Shown here: positions 34,748-43,594 of the stretch, piece by piece
Numbering within the stretch: the first letter of the stretch is position 1
Layout: each line of letters begins with the position of its first letter
NCBI GenBank assembly: GCA_902362805.1
Contig: CABIXY010000002.1
Location: 1 to 64,000 of the forward strand
Direction: 5' to 3'
DNA from: Eubacteriaceae bacterium
Lineage (GTDB): Bacteria; Bacillota; Clostridia; Peptostreptococcales; Anaerovoracaceae
DNA length: 64,000 nucleotides
The notes under the pieces: generated by a model
Databases searched by the model: none
Told to the model about the DNA's origin: nothing
The model's input: only the letters and a program-made list of their open reading frames with translations
Made by a program: the position numbers and the translations under genes

Positions 34748-36172
34748 TCAGGCCTCTAATGCGGCATCTTGTGCGGCAATCTCCTCATCTGTGACTTTGG
34801 TCATAGTGAATCCTGTGAGGACATAGATAAATCCAATCAGGGTGCTGAGCCATGTCAGCGGCGCATAGATGAAAAAGTCTGAGTTTGCAACTCCGAGAGT
34901 CGCCGCGTAGAATGCGCCCATACCGCCCCAAGGAATCAGCGGCGATAAGCTGATGGTGCAGTCCTGCAAGATACGAGATAAATTTTTTCTGTGCAGGTGG
35001 TATTTATCGAACAAGTCTGGCAGCATAGGACCCAGGGCGGCATAGGTCAGATCGTATCCGCCAGTGATGACGAAGAAGGTCAGACACATGCCATACACTT
35101 TGACGACCATGGATTTTGAACTCTTAGATGTGGTAGTGATTAAGTCCAGCAGAGCATCGATAACACCAGCTGCCCGCAGCGGCGCGCCGAATACGCAGGC
35201 TGCGATTAAAATCGCTGCGATTTCCAGGAAACTTGCCAGTCCGCCTCTGAGGATGATGGAGTCGATGATTTCAATACCGGACGCTTCGCCATACCCGTTC
35301 ATCATGACACTGGCAACGTCACCGATGGATGCACTCTGAAATACCATGGACAGTATGGCTCCGAGGACGATACCTACGGCAAAGGTAGGAAGAATCGGCT
35401 TTTTCATGATGATCAGTACGATGACGACGATAGGAGGAAGCAGCAGCAATGGATTCAGGCTGTAAATAGAGGAGAGGCCATTCACAATCGTATCATATGC
35501 TTCTGTTCCAGTTCCCGCACCGGCAGCATCGTTGTTAAATCCAAGTATCAGGAAGTAAACCAGGCAGATAACCAGTGCAGGCAGAGAAGTCTTTGCCGCG
35601 TGGATGCAGCCTTCAAAGAGGTTTACCTTGGATACTGCAGTGGATACGTTAGGGGAATCTGACATTGGAGACAGCTTGTCTCCGCAGAGAGCCCCGCTGG
35701 CAATGGCGCCGGCTGTAATGACCGGTGACATGCCCAGACCAGAGGCCATGCCTAAAAATGCAATACCTACGGTACTGATGGTGCCCCAGGAGGATCCCAT
35801 GATCAGAGCCATGATGGTGCAGATCAGACAGGTCAGGAAATAGAACAGGGATGGGCTGATAACTTGTATTCCGTAATATACCATGATAGGTACTGTTCCG
35901 GATAGGACCCAGGTGCCGATCATCATGCCTACTGAAAATATGATCAGAATCGGCATGATCATATTTTTGACCAGTGTGATAATGGTGGACTGAATATCAC
36001 TGTACTTCGTTCCGAAGATGACAGCGATGACGGACAGTAAGGCTCCAACGGACAATAGGATGACAGCATCAGCGTCTTCTGTGACTAAAAAGCCGACAAC
36101 TACGAGGACAATTCCTAAGATCAGCATGAAGAAAGCCTGCGGCTTTGTGACTTTTTTGCTTGATGTACTCAT
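34748..36172 (-). CDS. NhaC-type Na+/H+ antiporter family carrier, first of three
   Basis: The 474-residue protein has about 11 hydrophobic helices and the NhaC/ArsB-clan patterns LIMGSSWGTISTVGIAFLGM, AGAIASGALCGDKLSPMSDS and LSPLIPWGGMGAFYAATLG. NhaC proteins exchange sodium for protons, but several relatives are sodium- or proton-coupled organic acid carriers (for example malate/lactate exchange). ATG 36172 with GAAAGGA is preferred to the longer frame from 36244. A sigma-54 promoter lies at 36302-36319 on the same strand, with a 120-nt leader holding a hairpin repeat. Sigma-54 control next to catabolic genes makes a nutrient carrier more likely than simple salt balance. Confidence 0.85.
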   Translation of the reverse strand: MSTSSKKVTKPQAFFMLILGIVLVVVGFLVTEDADAVILLSVGALLSVIAVIFGTKYSDIQSTIITLVKNMIMPILIIFSVGMMIGTWVLSGTVPIMVYYGIQVISPSLFYFLTCLICTIMALIMGSSWGTISTVGIAFLGMASGLGMSPVITAGAIASGALCGDKLSPMSDSPNVSTAVSKVNLFEGCIHAAKTSLPALVICLVYFLILGFNNDAAGAGTGTEAYDTIVNGLSSIYSLNPLLLLPPIVVIVLIIMKKPILPTFAVGIVLGAILSMVFQSASIGDVASVMMNGYGEASGIEIIDSIILRGGLASFLEIAAILIAACVFGAPLRAAGVIDALLDLITTTSKSSKSMVVKVYGMCLTFFVITGGYDLTYAALGPMLPDLFDKYHLHRKNLSRILQDCTISLSPLIPWGGMGAFYAATLGVANSDFFIYAPLTWLSTLIGFIYVLTGFTMTKVTDEEIAAQDAALEA

Positions 36173-36249
36173 TTTGCATATTCCTTTCTTTCTTATAATG
36201 TTGTAAAATATTCCTAAGTTATATTCCAGTGATGCACGTGTCACTTTTT

Positions 36250-36288
36250 ATGCATGGGAGCGATGCTCCATCACGCACTCGTTTTTAC
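36250..36288. repeat. Dispersed hairpin repeat, copy 2
   Basis: ATGCATGGGAGCGATGCTCC followed by ATCACGCACTCGTTTTTAC. Outer stem ATGCATG/CGTGCGT-type pairing and inner GGAGC/GCTCC. It is related to 31065-31106 with compensating changes, and here lies in the leader of the nhaC gene. Confidence 0.7.
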
Positions 36289-36301
36289 ATGACTTAAGAA
36301 A

Positions 36302-36319
36302 AGCAATTTCTGTGCCAAA
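36302..36319 (-). promoter_or_regulatory. Sigma-54 (-24/-12) promoter of the nhaC gene
   Basis: Minus strand reads TTGGCACAGAAATTGCT, with the GG and GC dinucleotides exactly 10 bases apart, as RpoN promoters require. It faces away from the sigma-54 promoter at 36493, leaving about 175 bp between them for activator binding. Confidence 0.85.
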
Positions 36320-36492
36320 ATATCTTAGAAGTCAAAAATCTCTGAAAGTTGACCTTTGTAAGGGTCTTCTTGAGAAATAAAGCAAAAGAGAATCGAACAG
36401 AAAAAGAAAATTAGGAAAAGAATTAACCTAAAAGCTCAATTTGCCTCCGTTGCTCCAGGATCATTTCTTTGGAAAAAGGCAGATTAATATGG
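36320..36492. other. Region between divergent sigma-54 promoters, probable activator-binding DNA
   Basis: AT-rich and without any open frame. Because both flanking promoters are of the -24/-12 type, enhancer sites for the activator encoded at 37340 are expected here. Candidate half-sites such as TTGCCTCCGTTGCTCC (near 36440) are visible, but no clear palindrome could be confirmed by eye. Confidence 0.45.
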
Positions 36493-36509
36493 TGGCATGA
36501 AGTTTGCTT
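36493..36509 (+). promoter_or_regulatory. Sigma-54 (-24/-12) promoter of the nitroreductase gene
   Basis: TGGCATGAAGTTTGCTT has GG (36494-36495) and GC (36506-36507) 10 bases apart. Transcription would start near 36520, about 50 bp upstream of the start codon. Confidence 0.88.
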
Positions 36510-36569
36510 TATAATGACAGTATACCTATAAGAAAAAGAAATTTGCAATGTGAAATGGAGGAGAAAGAA

Positions 36570-37322
36570 ATGAATGCAGTGGAGAACTTGATGGTAAATC
36601 ATAAATCAGTCAGGAAATTTAAGAATCAACCGGTGTCAGACGCGCTTTTGGAGAGAATGATCAGATGCGCACAGCATGCTGCTACATCGGAATTCATCCA
36701 GGCATATACCATCATAAAGGTCACAGATCAAAAGACGAAAGAAACCCTTTATAATGAAGTGACAAGCCAGAAGCCGATCTTAAATGCACCCGTGTTTTTA
36801 GTATTCTGTGCCGATGTCAGCCGCCTGCTGCGGGCCAGTGAAATGAATCAGCGTGAAGCGCCAGAAGCCTACATGGAATACACAGAGACTTTTCTCATGG
36901 CATCGGTGGACACCGCCATCGCAGCACAGAACGCAGTGCTGGCAGCAGAATCAGAAGGGTTGGGCTGCACTTATATCGGCGGAATCAGAAATAACCTGCC
37001 GAAGGTCATGGAACTGCTTGCTATTCCGCAGGGAGTATATCCGCTGTTCGGCATGGTTTTAGGGTATCCGGAAGAGCAGACAGACGAGGCGGCAAAGCCG
37101 AGGCTGCCCCTTGACGTCATATTCAAAGAAGAAAAGTATCATATTGACGGAGAGGAAGAACAGATCAGAGCCTACGATGAAGTAATCAGACAGTATTATA
37201 TCGATAGAACTGGCGGGAAACGAGATGAAACCTGGTCCATGCAGATGTCGGACTTTGTGGAAAAACCCCAGAGGCCATTTTTAAAAGATGTTTTGGAAAA
37301 GCAGGGATTTAAGCTGAAATAA
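36570..37322 (+). CDS. NfsA/FRP-type nitroreductase or flavin reductase
   Basis: The 250-residue FMN enzyme shows the NfsA family pattern: HKSVRKFKNQPVSDALLERM, then CAQHAATSEFIQAYTIIKVT, DTAIAAQNAVLAAESEGLGC and YIGGIRNNLPKVMELL, ending in KPRLPLDVIFKEEKYH. Such enzymes use NAD(P)H to reduce nitro compounds, quinones or flavins. ATG 36570 follows GGAGGAGAAAGAA; the longer frame from 36504 would start inside the promoter. It is driven by a sigma-54 promoter and followed 17 bp later by a sigma-54 activator gene, likely its own regulator. Physiological substrate is unknown. Confidence 0.88.
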   Translation: MNAVENLMVNHKSVRKFKNQPVSDALLERMIRCAQHAATSEFIQAYTIIKVTDQKTKETLYNEVTSQKPILNAPVFLVFCADVSRLLRASEMNQREAPEAYMEYTETFLMASVDTAIAAQNAVLAAESEGLGCTYIGGIRNNLPKVMELLAIPQGVYPLFGMVLGYPEEQTDEAAKPRLPLDVIFKEEKYHIDGEEEQIRAYDEVIRQYYIDRTGGKRDETWSMQMSDFVEKPQRPFLKDVLEKQGFKLK

Positions 37323-37339
37323 AGAAAGGATTTGCGATT

Positions 37340-39403
37340 ATGAAACGAATTGCAGTCGTAGCGACGGAAAAGGAATATGCAGATTTTCTGATGAATCACG
37401 TAGCCAAATATATGAACCGGTATGCTCAATTCGTTTCTTATTCCATCGCTGAAATTGAAAAGGCGGGACTGATAGAAGAGGACTTTGTCCTGCTTTCGGC
37501 CTTTAACATCTTTCAGCAAGTCAGGCAGAAAATCAGTGAAGCGTCAGAAATCATCGTTCTCTCCTTGTCCCTGAGTAAAAGACAGATGGAACCCCTAAAG
37601 GAAATCCCGAGCGGAACCAAGGCTCTGCTGGTCAATTTTGACAACAGAAGCTGCATGCATACGATTACCTGTATGTATGATGCAGGAATCCGTGACTTGG
37701 AACTGGTTCCTTACTATGGAGAAGGGGATTACGACCGCGACATCGATGTGGCAATCACGCCCAACGAGGCGCATCTGGTCCCAGCAGGAATCACAAAGGT
37801 CTACAACGTTGGGGAGAGTTCTGTAGATATGAACAGCCTCTATAACATAGCGGACAAACTGGGAGTCTACGAAGAATTTGCTGCCAGAGAAGCCAATGAG
37901 GCGAGAAAAGAATATTATTACATCAATTCCAGTATGGATAAGCTGATGGGCGACAAAGCGAGTATGACCGATAAGCTGAACACACTGATTAAGCTGATGA
38001 ACGAAGGCATCATCATCACAGACTCGACGGGCAGAATTTACCTGTCCAATGAAAAAGCGCAGAAGCTTCTGGCGGAACGATCGAAGGTCTTGCAGGGGTT
38101 TCATATTGAAGAAGTGCTGCCGGAACTGGATGTAAACTCCACCAAAGAACGGCTGGCCAAAACGCCTGGGGCGAATTTGATCGTATCGGCAGTAGAAATC
38201 CGCTCGGGCGATGAAATGGCGGGACATATCATCACCGTAACAGACTTTGAAGAGGCAGAGGAAAAGCAGCATGGCATGAGAGCCAAACTCAATGAAGCCA
38301 GTCATGTTGCCAGATATCATTTTGAAGATATTTTAGGGGAAAGTGATGCAATCAGAAGAGCGATCGCCGACGCAAGGCAGATTGCGGCAGCAGAAGCAGC
38401 GGTGATGATCATCGGTGAAAGCGGTACGGGGAAGGAGATGTTTGCGCAGAGCATCCATAACGCCTCTGCCAGAAGAAAATATAATTTTGTCGCTGTGAAT
38501 TGTGCGGCCATACCGGAGAACCTGTTGGAAAGCGAGATGTTCGGCTACGAGGAGGGCTCCTTTACTGGCGCGAAAAAGGGCGGCAAAATGGGATTCTTTG
38601 AATTGGCGCATCGAGGGACTATCTTTCTCGATGAAATTGGAGAGATGCCCCTGCAGCTGCAATCTAAACTGCTCAGAGTCCTGGAGGAACGAAAGGTCAT
38701 GCGCGTAGGCGGCAGCAGGAACATCGATGTGGATGTGCGGATCATCTCAGCAACTAATAAAAATTTGTTTCAATTGGTAGAACGGGGAGAATTCAGAGAA
38801 GACCTCTACTACAGACTCAACGTGCTGCCATTGTCAATTCCTCCGCTGCGAGCGAGAAGGGAGGACGTGCTTCCAATCTTCTATTCCCTCGCTGAACGCA
38901 TGAATTCTGACATGCAGCTGAGTCCGGAAAGCGGGGATATTCTGATTCACTATGCCTGGAGAGGAAATGTCCGGGAGCTGAGAAATGTGGCGGAGTTCTT
39001 AGGGAGTAAAGGCAAAAAATATATCGAAGCGGAAGATCTTCCGCCGCTGAAGTACGGGCAGAAGGAGAACAGAGGTGGAAACGCAGTTGGAGAAGCCTCC
39101 ACCATAATCGACAAGTTTATCCTCAACGAAGGGCGGGAAATCGAACTTTATTACGCGGTACTGCGTCAGCTTCGGCAGTCTTTGGAACAGAGTGAACGTT
39201 ATGGCAGGCAGAAGCTATTGGATAAGGTCAACAGCAGTGGCGGTGTTTATACAGAAGGCGAAGTTCGCAAGGCCTTGACAAAACTGTCTTCTTATGGTTT
39301 TATCAGGTCGCCGAAGGGGCGAGGCGGCAGTGTGATCAATCACGAAGGAATCAGGCTGCTGGAAGTTATAGAAACTTTTCGAGAGAGAGGAATCCTCAGA
39401 TAA
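37340..39403 (+). CDS. Sigma-54-dependent transcriptional activator with PrpR-type sensor region
   Basis: The 687-residue regulator has a PrpR_N-like sensor (about 1-190), a PAS domain (about 215-310, LMNEGIIITDSTGRIYLSNE) and an AAA+ domain. The AAA+ part shows Walker A GESGTGKEMF, the loop EEGSFTGAKKGG that contacts sigma-54, and Walker B GTIFLDEIGEMP. The C-terminus lacks a Fis-type helix-turn-helix. It carries a winged-helix-like segment ending KLSSYGFIRSPKGRGGSVI, shared with the second activator at 45359. It should drive the divergent sigma-54 promoters at 36302 and 36493. The effector is unknown; PrpR_N regions bind small acids in known cases. Confidence 0.9.
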   Translation: MKRIAVVATEKEYADFLMNHVAKYMNRYAQFVSYSIAEIEKAGLIEEDFVLLSAFNIFQQVRQKISEASEIIVLSLSLSKRQMEPLKEIPSGTKALLVNFDNRSCMHTITCMYDAGIRDLELVPYYGEGDYDRDIDVAITPNEAHLVPAGITKVYNVGESSVDMNSLYNIADKLGVYEEFAAREANEARKEYYYINSSMDKLMGDKASMTDKLNTLIKLMNEGIIITDSTGRIYLSNEKAQKLLAERSKVLQGFHIEEVLPELDVNSTKERLAKTPGANLIVSAVEIRSGDEMAGHIITVTDFEEAEEKQHGMRAKLNEASHVARYHFEDILGESDAIRRAIADARQIAAAEAAVMIIGESGTGKEMFAQSIHNASARRKYNFVAVNCAAIPENLLESEMFGYEEGSFTGAKKGGKMGFFELAHRGTIFLDEIGEMPLQLQSKLLRVLEERKVMRVGGSRNIDVDVRIISATNKNLFQLVERGEFREDLYYRLNVLPLSIPPLRARREDVLPIFYSLAERMNSDMQLSPESGDILIHYAWRGNVRELRNVAEFLGSKGKKYIEAEDLPPLKYGQKENRGGNAVGEASTIIDKFILNEGREIELYYAVLRQLRQSLEQSERYGRQKLLDKVNSSGGVYTEGEVRKALTKLSSYGFIRSPKGRGGSVINHEGIRLLEVIETFRERGILR

Positions 39404-39440
39404 AAAGCAGATGCGGCCATCAAAACCGTATCTGCTTTTT
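39402..39440. terminator. Bidirectional terminator after the first activator gene
   Basis: AAAAAGCAGAT pairs exactly with ATCTGCTTTTT across a 17-base loop. It serves the convergent permease gene as well. Confidence 0.85.
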
Positions 39441-39458
39441 AAATAATGCAATAGATTG

Positions 39459-40196
39459 TTACATGTTAAATTTGCTGTTTAGGGCTTTAACGCAATAAGT
39501 GAAAAGTCCTGCGATGACCACGATATAGAAACCATCGGTCAGCCCTTCCAGAAGCAGACTGTTGAAACCATTTTTCAACAGCGTTTTACAAAGAAACTCT
39601 GCGCCGGTGGTGATGGCAAAATTGATTCCATAGATGACCAGCCATGCGGGTACTGCCAATTTGTCCGGCTTGATTAAATGAAAGGACAGCAAGACGGTAA
39701 ATGCAAAGGTGCAGAAGAATACTTGCTGCAGCAGCATTTTAAGCGGGAGCAGCCCCATAAGGATGCCGATTTGCATCGGCGGTACATCAGCATTCAGATA
39801 TTCCTTCAGTACCTCGACGCCGATGTCGGTGACATCCACATCAAAGAACAGCACCATGACCAGGGAGGCAGCCAAAGCCACCAAACTGATCAGCAGCATG
39901 TAGATGCTTCCTGCCAGAACTTTGCTCATAACAATCTCTCTCTCTGAAAGAGGCAGGGCCATATAGAAAGAGCCTTCCGCGTTAAAAAGAGAGGTGCTGA
40001 AAATTTTGTTCAACCCTTTGATGCTGAAGACGATTGTTGCAATGGAGCATACCAAAAGCACCAGAGGACCGATCAGCGCCGTCATCGCTTTGGCCAGGAG
40101 AATAGATAAAGTCCAGCCGGCGATGGAAAATCCGATTGCTTTAGAAAAATCGCTTCTGCCGATTTTCAGGTTCAGGTTGATTCCTTTACTGAGCAT
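39459..40196 (-). CDS. ABC-2-type permease-like membrane protein, copy 1
   Basis: The 245-residue protein has six predicted helices and the stretch EGSFYMALPLSEREIVMSKV. That is the loop typical of ABC-2 permeases in Firmicutes cell-envelope export systems. No ATPase is encoded in this cluster. It is a paralogue of the protein at 41396 (shared starts MLSKGINLNLKIGR and MLSKAISLNLKIGK; shared ENPLKMLLQQVFFC-type segment). The ATG follows the stop of the preceding gene directly (TAAATG), with AGGAGG inside that gene, so translation is coupled. It is the last of four genes. Role unknown. Confidence 0.75.
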   Translation of the reverse strand: MLSKGINLNLKIGRSDFSKAIGFSIAGWTLSILLAKAMTALIGPLVLLVCSIATIVFSIKGLNKIFSTSLFNAEGSFYMALPLSEREIVMSKVLAGSIYMLLISLVALAASLVMVLFFDVDVTDIGVEVLKEYLNADVPPMQIGILMGLLPLKMLLQQVFFCTFAFTVLLSFHLIKPDKLAVPAWLVIYGINFAITTGAEFLCKTLLKNGFNSLLLEGLTDGFYIVVIAGLFTYCVKALNSKFNM

Positions 40197-41381
40197 TTAC
40201 ATCGCCTCCTTTAGGTTCAGGATTCCGTAAGCGTCTCTGTACTTTACGATGGAACGTCCGTCTTCTATTTCTGTGGCATCGGTAAAATACGGCTCGATGA
40301 CGAATTTTCCTCTCTCGTTGATAAATCCATAGTGAACGCCGTCCAGGGTAACCGGGGCGAGGCCTCCTGCGAATACTGTCTCATATAGAAACCAATCATC
40401 ATTTTTATAATGTGTTTTCAAGTTGAAGAGAATGTTTCCTGTTTTGTCGATGCATCGTATTTCGCTATTAGCGTAGACCAGGGATTTGCCCTCCGAGAAT
40501 GGGTTTGCTCTGTCGGTGGTATAATAAGGCAATTTGATTATGAGCCTGCCTTTTTCGTCGATATAGCCGCAAGTGGTCTTTGTCGTATTTTCGTCAAAGT
40601 CCTTACTGATCTTATCCGCGTCTTGTCCCTCAAAGATTTCTGCATACCGCAGACCCTCTGATAATTCACCGACAGTCTTGTATAGCTTTGTGTCTTCTGC
40701 CGGAGTAAAGTCATCCTTGAGAAAACAATGTCCTCCTTCATAAAGATAGGCTATATAGCCGCCGTTATCGTCACTTTCCAGATCTGAGATCGTTGATGGT
40801 ACTTTTTTCTTTTCTCCTGTGACCGCATCAAAGAGATACATGTCGGTGGTTTTGCCGCTCGTTTTGATCAGGTACGTGGTGCCGTCGAAATGGATTATTT
40901 CGTTTGCGGATTTGTCGTAAAAGACAGTGCGGCCTTTTTTGTCCATCAGACGAGGGCTTCCGATACTGTCCGTAGCAATGGTGTATCCGCTCAGAAAAGA
41001 TTCTACGCTGGTGTATATCGCTTTGACGACGATGTTGCCGTCCTCGTCCTTGATTCCGCATTGGTCATTTTCTGTATACTCGTACAATCCGTCACCCAGG
41101 CTGTATTCCGCATTCTTTATCCGCTTGATCGGTTTTCCGGCGGCATCGATAAGGAGCAGATCGTCGCCCTTTGATGTCAGGAAGGAGCCGGCGGCCGTGC
41201 CGAAATAGAGATCAGAGTAGCTCTTTGTCGGCTTGAGACTCCAAGATAAAGCCATGACAGAAGAACGCTCCTCGTAATAGGCGGTAGACGTTTTGCAGCC
41301 GGCCCATGCCGACAAACCTGATATGCCGACAAAGAAAATCAGGATGATGATGAGTAAATGATTTTTTATAAATATCTTCAT
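40197..41381 (-). CDS. Membrane-anchored WG-repeat protein, copy 1
   Basis: The 394-residue protein has an N-terminal signal anchor (about residues 6-26, rich in I/L). A beta-rich extracellular part follows, made of WG-type repeats such as CGIKDEDGNIVVKAIY, CGYIDEKGRLIIKL and YGFINERGKFVIEPYF. WG repeats form beta-propeller-like binding surfaces with no fixed function. ATG 41381 follows GGGGGTGTCAAA; a TTG at 41399 would overlap the upstream gene. It is paired with an ABC-2-like permease on each side and is homologous to the protein at 42119. Together they look like a surface complex. Confidence 0.78.
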   Translation of the reverse strand: MKIFIKNHLLIIILIFFVGISGLSAWAGCKTSTAYYEERSSVMALSWSLKPTKSYSDLYFGTAAGSFLTSKGDDLLLIDAAGKPIKRIKNAEYSLGDGLYEYTENDQCGIKDEDGNIVVKAIYTSVESFLSGYTIATDSIGSPRLMDKKGRTVFYDKSANEIIHFDGTTYLIKTSGKTTDMYLFDAVTGEKKKVPSTISDLESDDNGGYIAYLYEGGHCFLKDDFTPAEDTKLYKTVGELSEGLRYAEIFEGQDADKISKDFDENTTKTTCGYIDEKGRLIIKLPYYTTDRANPFSEGKSLVYANSEIRCIDKTGNILFNLKTHYKNDDWFLYETVFAGGLAPVTLDGVHYGFINERGKFVIEPYFTDATEIEDGRSIVKYRDAYGILNLKEAM

Positions 41382-41395
41382 TTTGACACCCCCAA

Positions 41396-42118
41396 TCAAA
41401 TATTGTACTTACTGCATAAAGCTTTACTACTGTAAGATAGCAGGACCGCAATGACCACGACATACAAAATATCGGTAATCCCCTCCAGAAGAAAGATATT
41501 GAACCCCGCTCCTACGAGTTTGCCGGTTACAGCCGTTATACCAGAGCTGACAGCAGCGTTGATTCCGAAGATGACCAGCCACGCGACAACGGACAGCTTG
41601 CCGGGCTTGATCAAGTTGAAAGACAACAGGGCCGCCATGGCGAAGGAACAGAAGAACACCTGCTGCAGGAGCATCTTCAGAGGGGACAGACCCATGAGAA
41701 CGGCAATCTGTCCTGCAGTCATATGGAGGTCCATATATTGCTGCAGAGGACTCATCAGGATCTCTGTAACGTCCAGACCGATGAGATATGAAAGGATAGT
41801 GATGGCAAAAATCGCCGACACAGATACTAGATCCAAGAGAAGCATGTAGATGCTCCCAGCCGCGACTTTGCTGAGGACGATTTCCTTTTCGGACAACGGC
41901 AGGGCCATATAGAAAGTCCCCTGATTATCAAACAAAGATGTGCTGAAGATGCAATTCAGTCCTTTGATGCAGAAGACCGTAACTATGATGAGGCTGATTG
42001 CAAGGGGAATTCCTCCGGCGAGACTTGCGAGAGCGTAACCTGCTGCGGAAATGCCTATAGCTTTTGAGAAGTCATCTTTTCCGATTTTTAAATTGAGCGA
42101 GATTGCTTTACTGAGCAT
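41396..42118 (-). CDS. ABC-2-type permease-like membrane protein, copy 2
   Basis: A 240-residue, six-helix protein with NQGTFYMALPLSEKEIVLSK, the same permease loop as its paralogue at 39459. It follows the WG-repeat gene at 42119 without a gap (stop then ATG), so the two are translated together. The identical order in both halves of the cluster shows a two-gene tandem duplication. An ATP-binding partner must come from elsewhere if this is a true ABC permease. Confidence 0.75.
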   Translation of the reverse strand: MLSKAISLNLKIGKDDFSKAIGISAAGYALASLAGGIPLAISLIIVTVFCIKGLNCIFSTSLFDNQGTFYMALPLSEKEIVLSKVAAGSIYMLLLDLVSVSAIFAITILSYLIGLDVTEILMSPLQQYMDLHMTAGQIAVLMGLSPLKMLLQQVFFCSFAMAALLSFNLIKPGKLSVVAWLVIFGINAAVSSGITAVTGKLVGAGFNIFLLEGITDILYVVVIAVLLSYSSKALCSKYNI

Positions 42119-43276
42119 TTAAATCCCTTCTTTCAGGTTTATGATTCCATATTGTTCTTTGTACCTGACCGCAGCGTAACCTGCGTTGATTCTACCTACA
42201 GAATCGAAGATTGGTTCAAAGATGAATTTCCCTTCTTCATCAATGATGCCTTCTTTTTTGCCGTCTAGTGACAATGATGCGTAGCCGCCTGTGAAACGAG
42301 TATCTAATGGATCGCTGTTGCTGCAGCCTTCAAGGACAAACAGGGTTTTGCCTTTGGTGTCAATGCAGATGATTTTTTTATCAGCATAGATCAAAGCCTT
42401 ACCCTCTGCAAAGGGACAGGCTCCTTTGATGTCTTTGTACGCAAGGGGCAGAACGATTTCGTGAGATTCATTCATGTATCCGCAGATCCGTGCGTGACCA
42501 CGAGTAAGAGGAACATTATGTTTTTCGTCCACGATCAAATCGTCATAACGCTCGACGTAGGCGAGACCCTCTGAAAATTCTGGAAGCGTTTTGTACAAAA
42601 CCGCCCCTTGGGGAATGGCAAAGGCATCTGTCAGATAACAGTAGGTATCATCAGGGAGCCTGGCCATGTAACTGCCATTGTCGTCCGTCGTGATACCGAG
42701 GACCTTTGATGGCAGCGGCGTTTTGTCTCCGGTAGAGACGTCCAGGATATAGTGGGTACTGCCATTGACAAAATACTTGCCGCCTTTGATATAAGAAACA
42801 GCCGAGATCACTTCGTCTGCAAGGAGCTGGCTGCCGTCCCGGTTCAGCAGCTTGTGGCGGGAGCCGTCCCAAGCGATGGCGTATCCGTGATGGAACTCTT
42901 CTATGGAACGGTATTTCGCTTCGATGACAACCTTGCCGCTGGCATCTTTGACACCGCAAAGGTCTTCTTTCTCAAATAGGAAAAGTCCCTCGCCCAGGTT
43001 TCCGTCATCGGGAATCTCTTTCAGAACGCGTCCTGTGGCATCAATGAGAAACCATTTCTCCCCGTCATAGGCCTCGAACTGGCCCGGATTTTCTCCTGCG
43101 GTAATCCAGTCATACTGGTCTGTGGGTTCCATAGACCAGGGGATACTCTTAAGAATCTCTTTTTGGCTGTAGCTCAGAGTTACGGTTTTATATGCGGCAA
43201 AGGCAAAGAGCAGAGAAATCAGAATGAAAAGTGTGACGCCGACAGAAAGCGGATGTCGTTTGATAAATGCTTTCAT
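42119..43276 (-). CDS. Membrane-anchored WG-repeat protein, copy 2
   Basis: The 385-residue protein begins MKAFIKRHPLSVGVTLFILI, a signal anchor. It continues with WG-type repeats (CGVKDASGKVVIEAKY, CGYMNESHEIVLPLAY, EGIIDEEGKFIFEPIF). It is first in the four-gene minus-strand operon and is separated from its promoter by a 40-bp palindrome. Homology to the protein at 40197 is clear over the whole length though sequence has diverged, so the duplication is not recent. Function unknown. Confidence 0.78.
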   Translation of the reverse strand: MKAFIKRHPLSVGVTLFILISLLFAFAAYKTVTLSYSQKEILKSIPWSMEPTDQYDWITAGENPGQFEAYDGEKWFLIDATGRVLKEIPDDGNLGEGLFLFEKEDLCGVKDASGKVVIEAKYRSIEEFHHGYAIAWDGSRHKLLNRDGSQLLADEVISAVSYIKGGKYFVNGSTHYILDVSTGDKTPLPSKVLGITTDDNGSYMARLPDDTYCYLTDAFAIPQGAVLYKTLPEFSEGLAYVERYDDLIVDEKHNVPLTRGHARICGYMNESHEIVLPLAYKDIKGACPFAEGKALIYADKKIICIDTKGKTLFVLEGCSNSDPLDTRFTGGYASLSLDGKKEGIIDEEGKFIFEPIFDSVGRINAGYAAVRYKEQYGIINLKEGI

Positions 43277-43292
43277 GACATAGCTCCTTCTA

Positions 43293-43332
43293 GTGGTATT
43301 ATTGTATTAATTGATTAATACAATAATACCAC
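43293..43332. promoter_or_regulatory. 40-bp near-perfect palindromic operator
   Basis: GTGGTATTATTGTATTAAT and its exact complement are separated by TG only. The inner part GTATTAATTGATTAATAC resembles operators of GntR/YtrA-type repressors. It covers the -10 element of the promoter at 43323-43351 and continues downstream, so a bound repressor would block transcription. No GntR gene is present in the window. Confidence 0.85.
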
Positions 43333-43351
43333 TGAGCAGATGAAAAGTCAA
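43323..43351 (-). promoter_or_regulatory. Promoter of the WG/permease operon
   Basis: On the minus strand TTGACT (43351-43346) and TATTAT (43328-43323) are separated by 17 bp. The -10 lies inside the first arm of the palindrome. The remainder of the gap to 43594 has no gene. Confidence 0.75.
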
Positions 43352-43531
43352 TATGAAATCATATATTTTCCTGGTAACTTCGCTTGAATCATAATCATGG
43401 TTTTACTGAAAAACGCTGGTTGCCGCGTTAATCAGGCGAATCATTAACCTATTTTCCTGTCTCTTCTGTACTCTTTTTTAAAGGAATCGAAATAATCATT
43501 GAAATTCCAATAAATCCACTATTTCCATCAC

Positions 43532-43549
43532 TTGGCACGCTGTTTGCGT
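43532..43549 (+). promoter_or_regulatory. Sigma-54 promoter of the deacetylase-like pair
   Basis: TTGGCACGCTGTTTGCGT has GG (43534-43535) and GC (43546-43547) 10 bases apart, matching the RpoN consensus. It lies about 45 bp upstream of the start codon. Confidence 0.9.
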
Positions 43550-43594
43550 TTATATCTGACGGATACAGATGAAAGATCAAAAAAGGAGTGAAAA

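Noticed and set aside
34748..36172. Interpretation of the NhaC proteins as simple salt-stress antiporters
   Set aside because: Not disproved, but sigma-54 promoters and catabolic neighbours argue for nutrient transport; kept as an alternative only.
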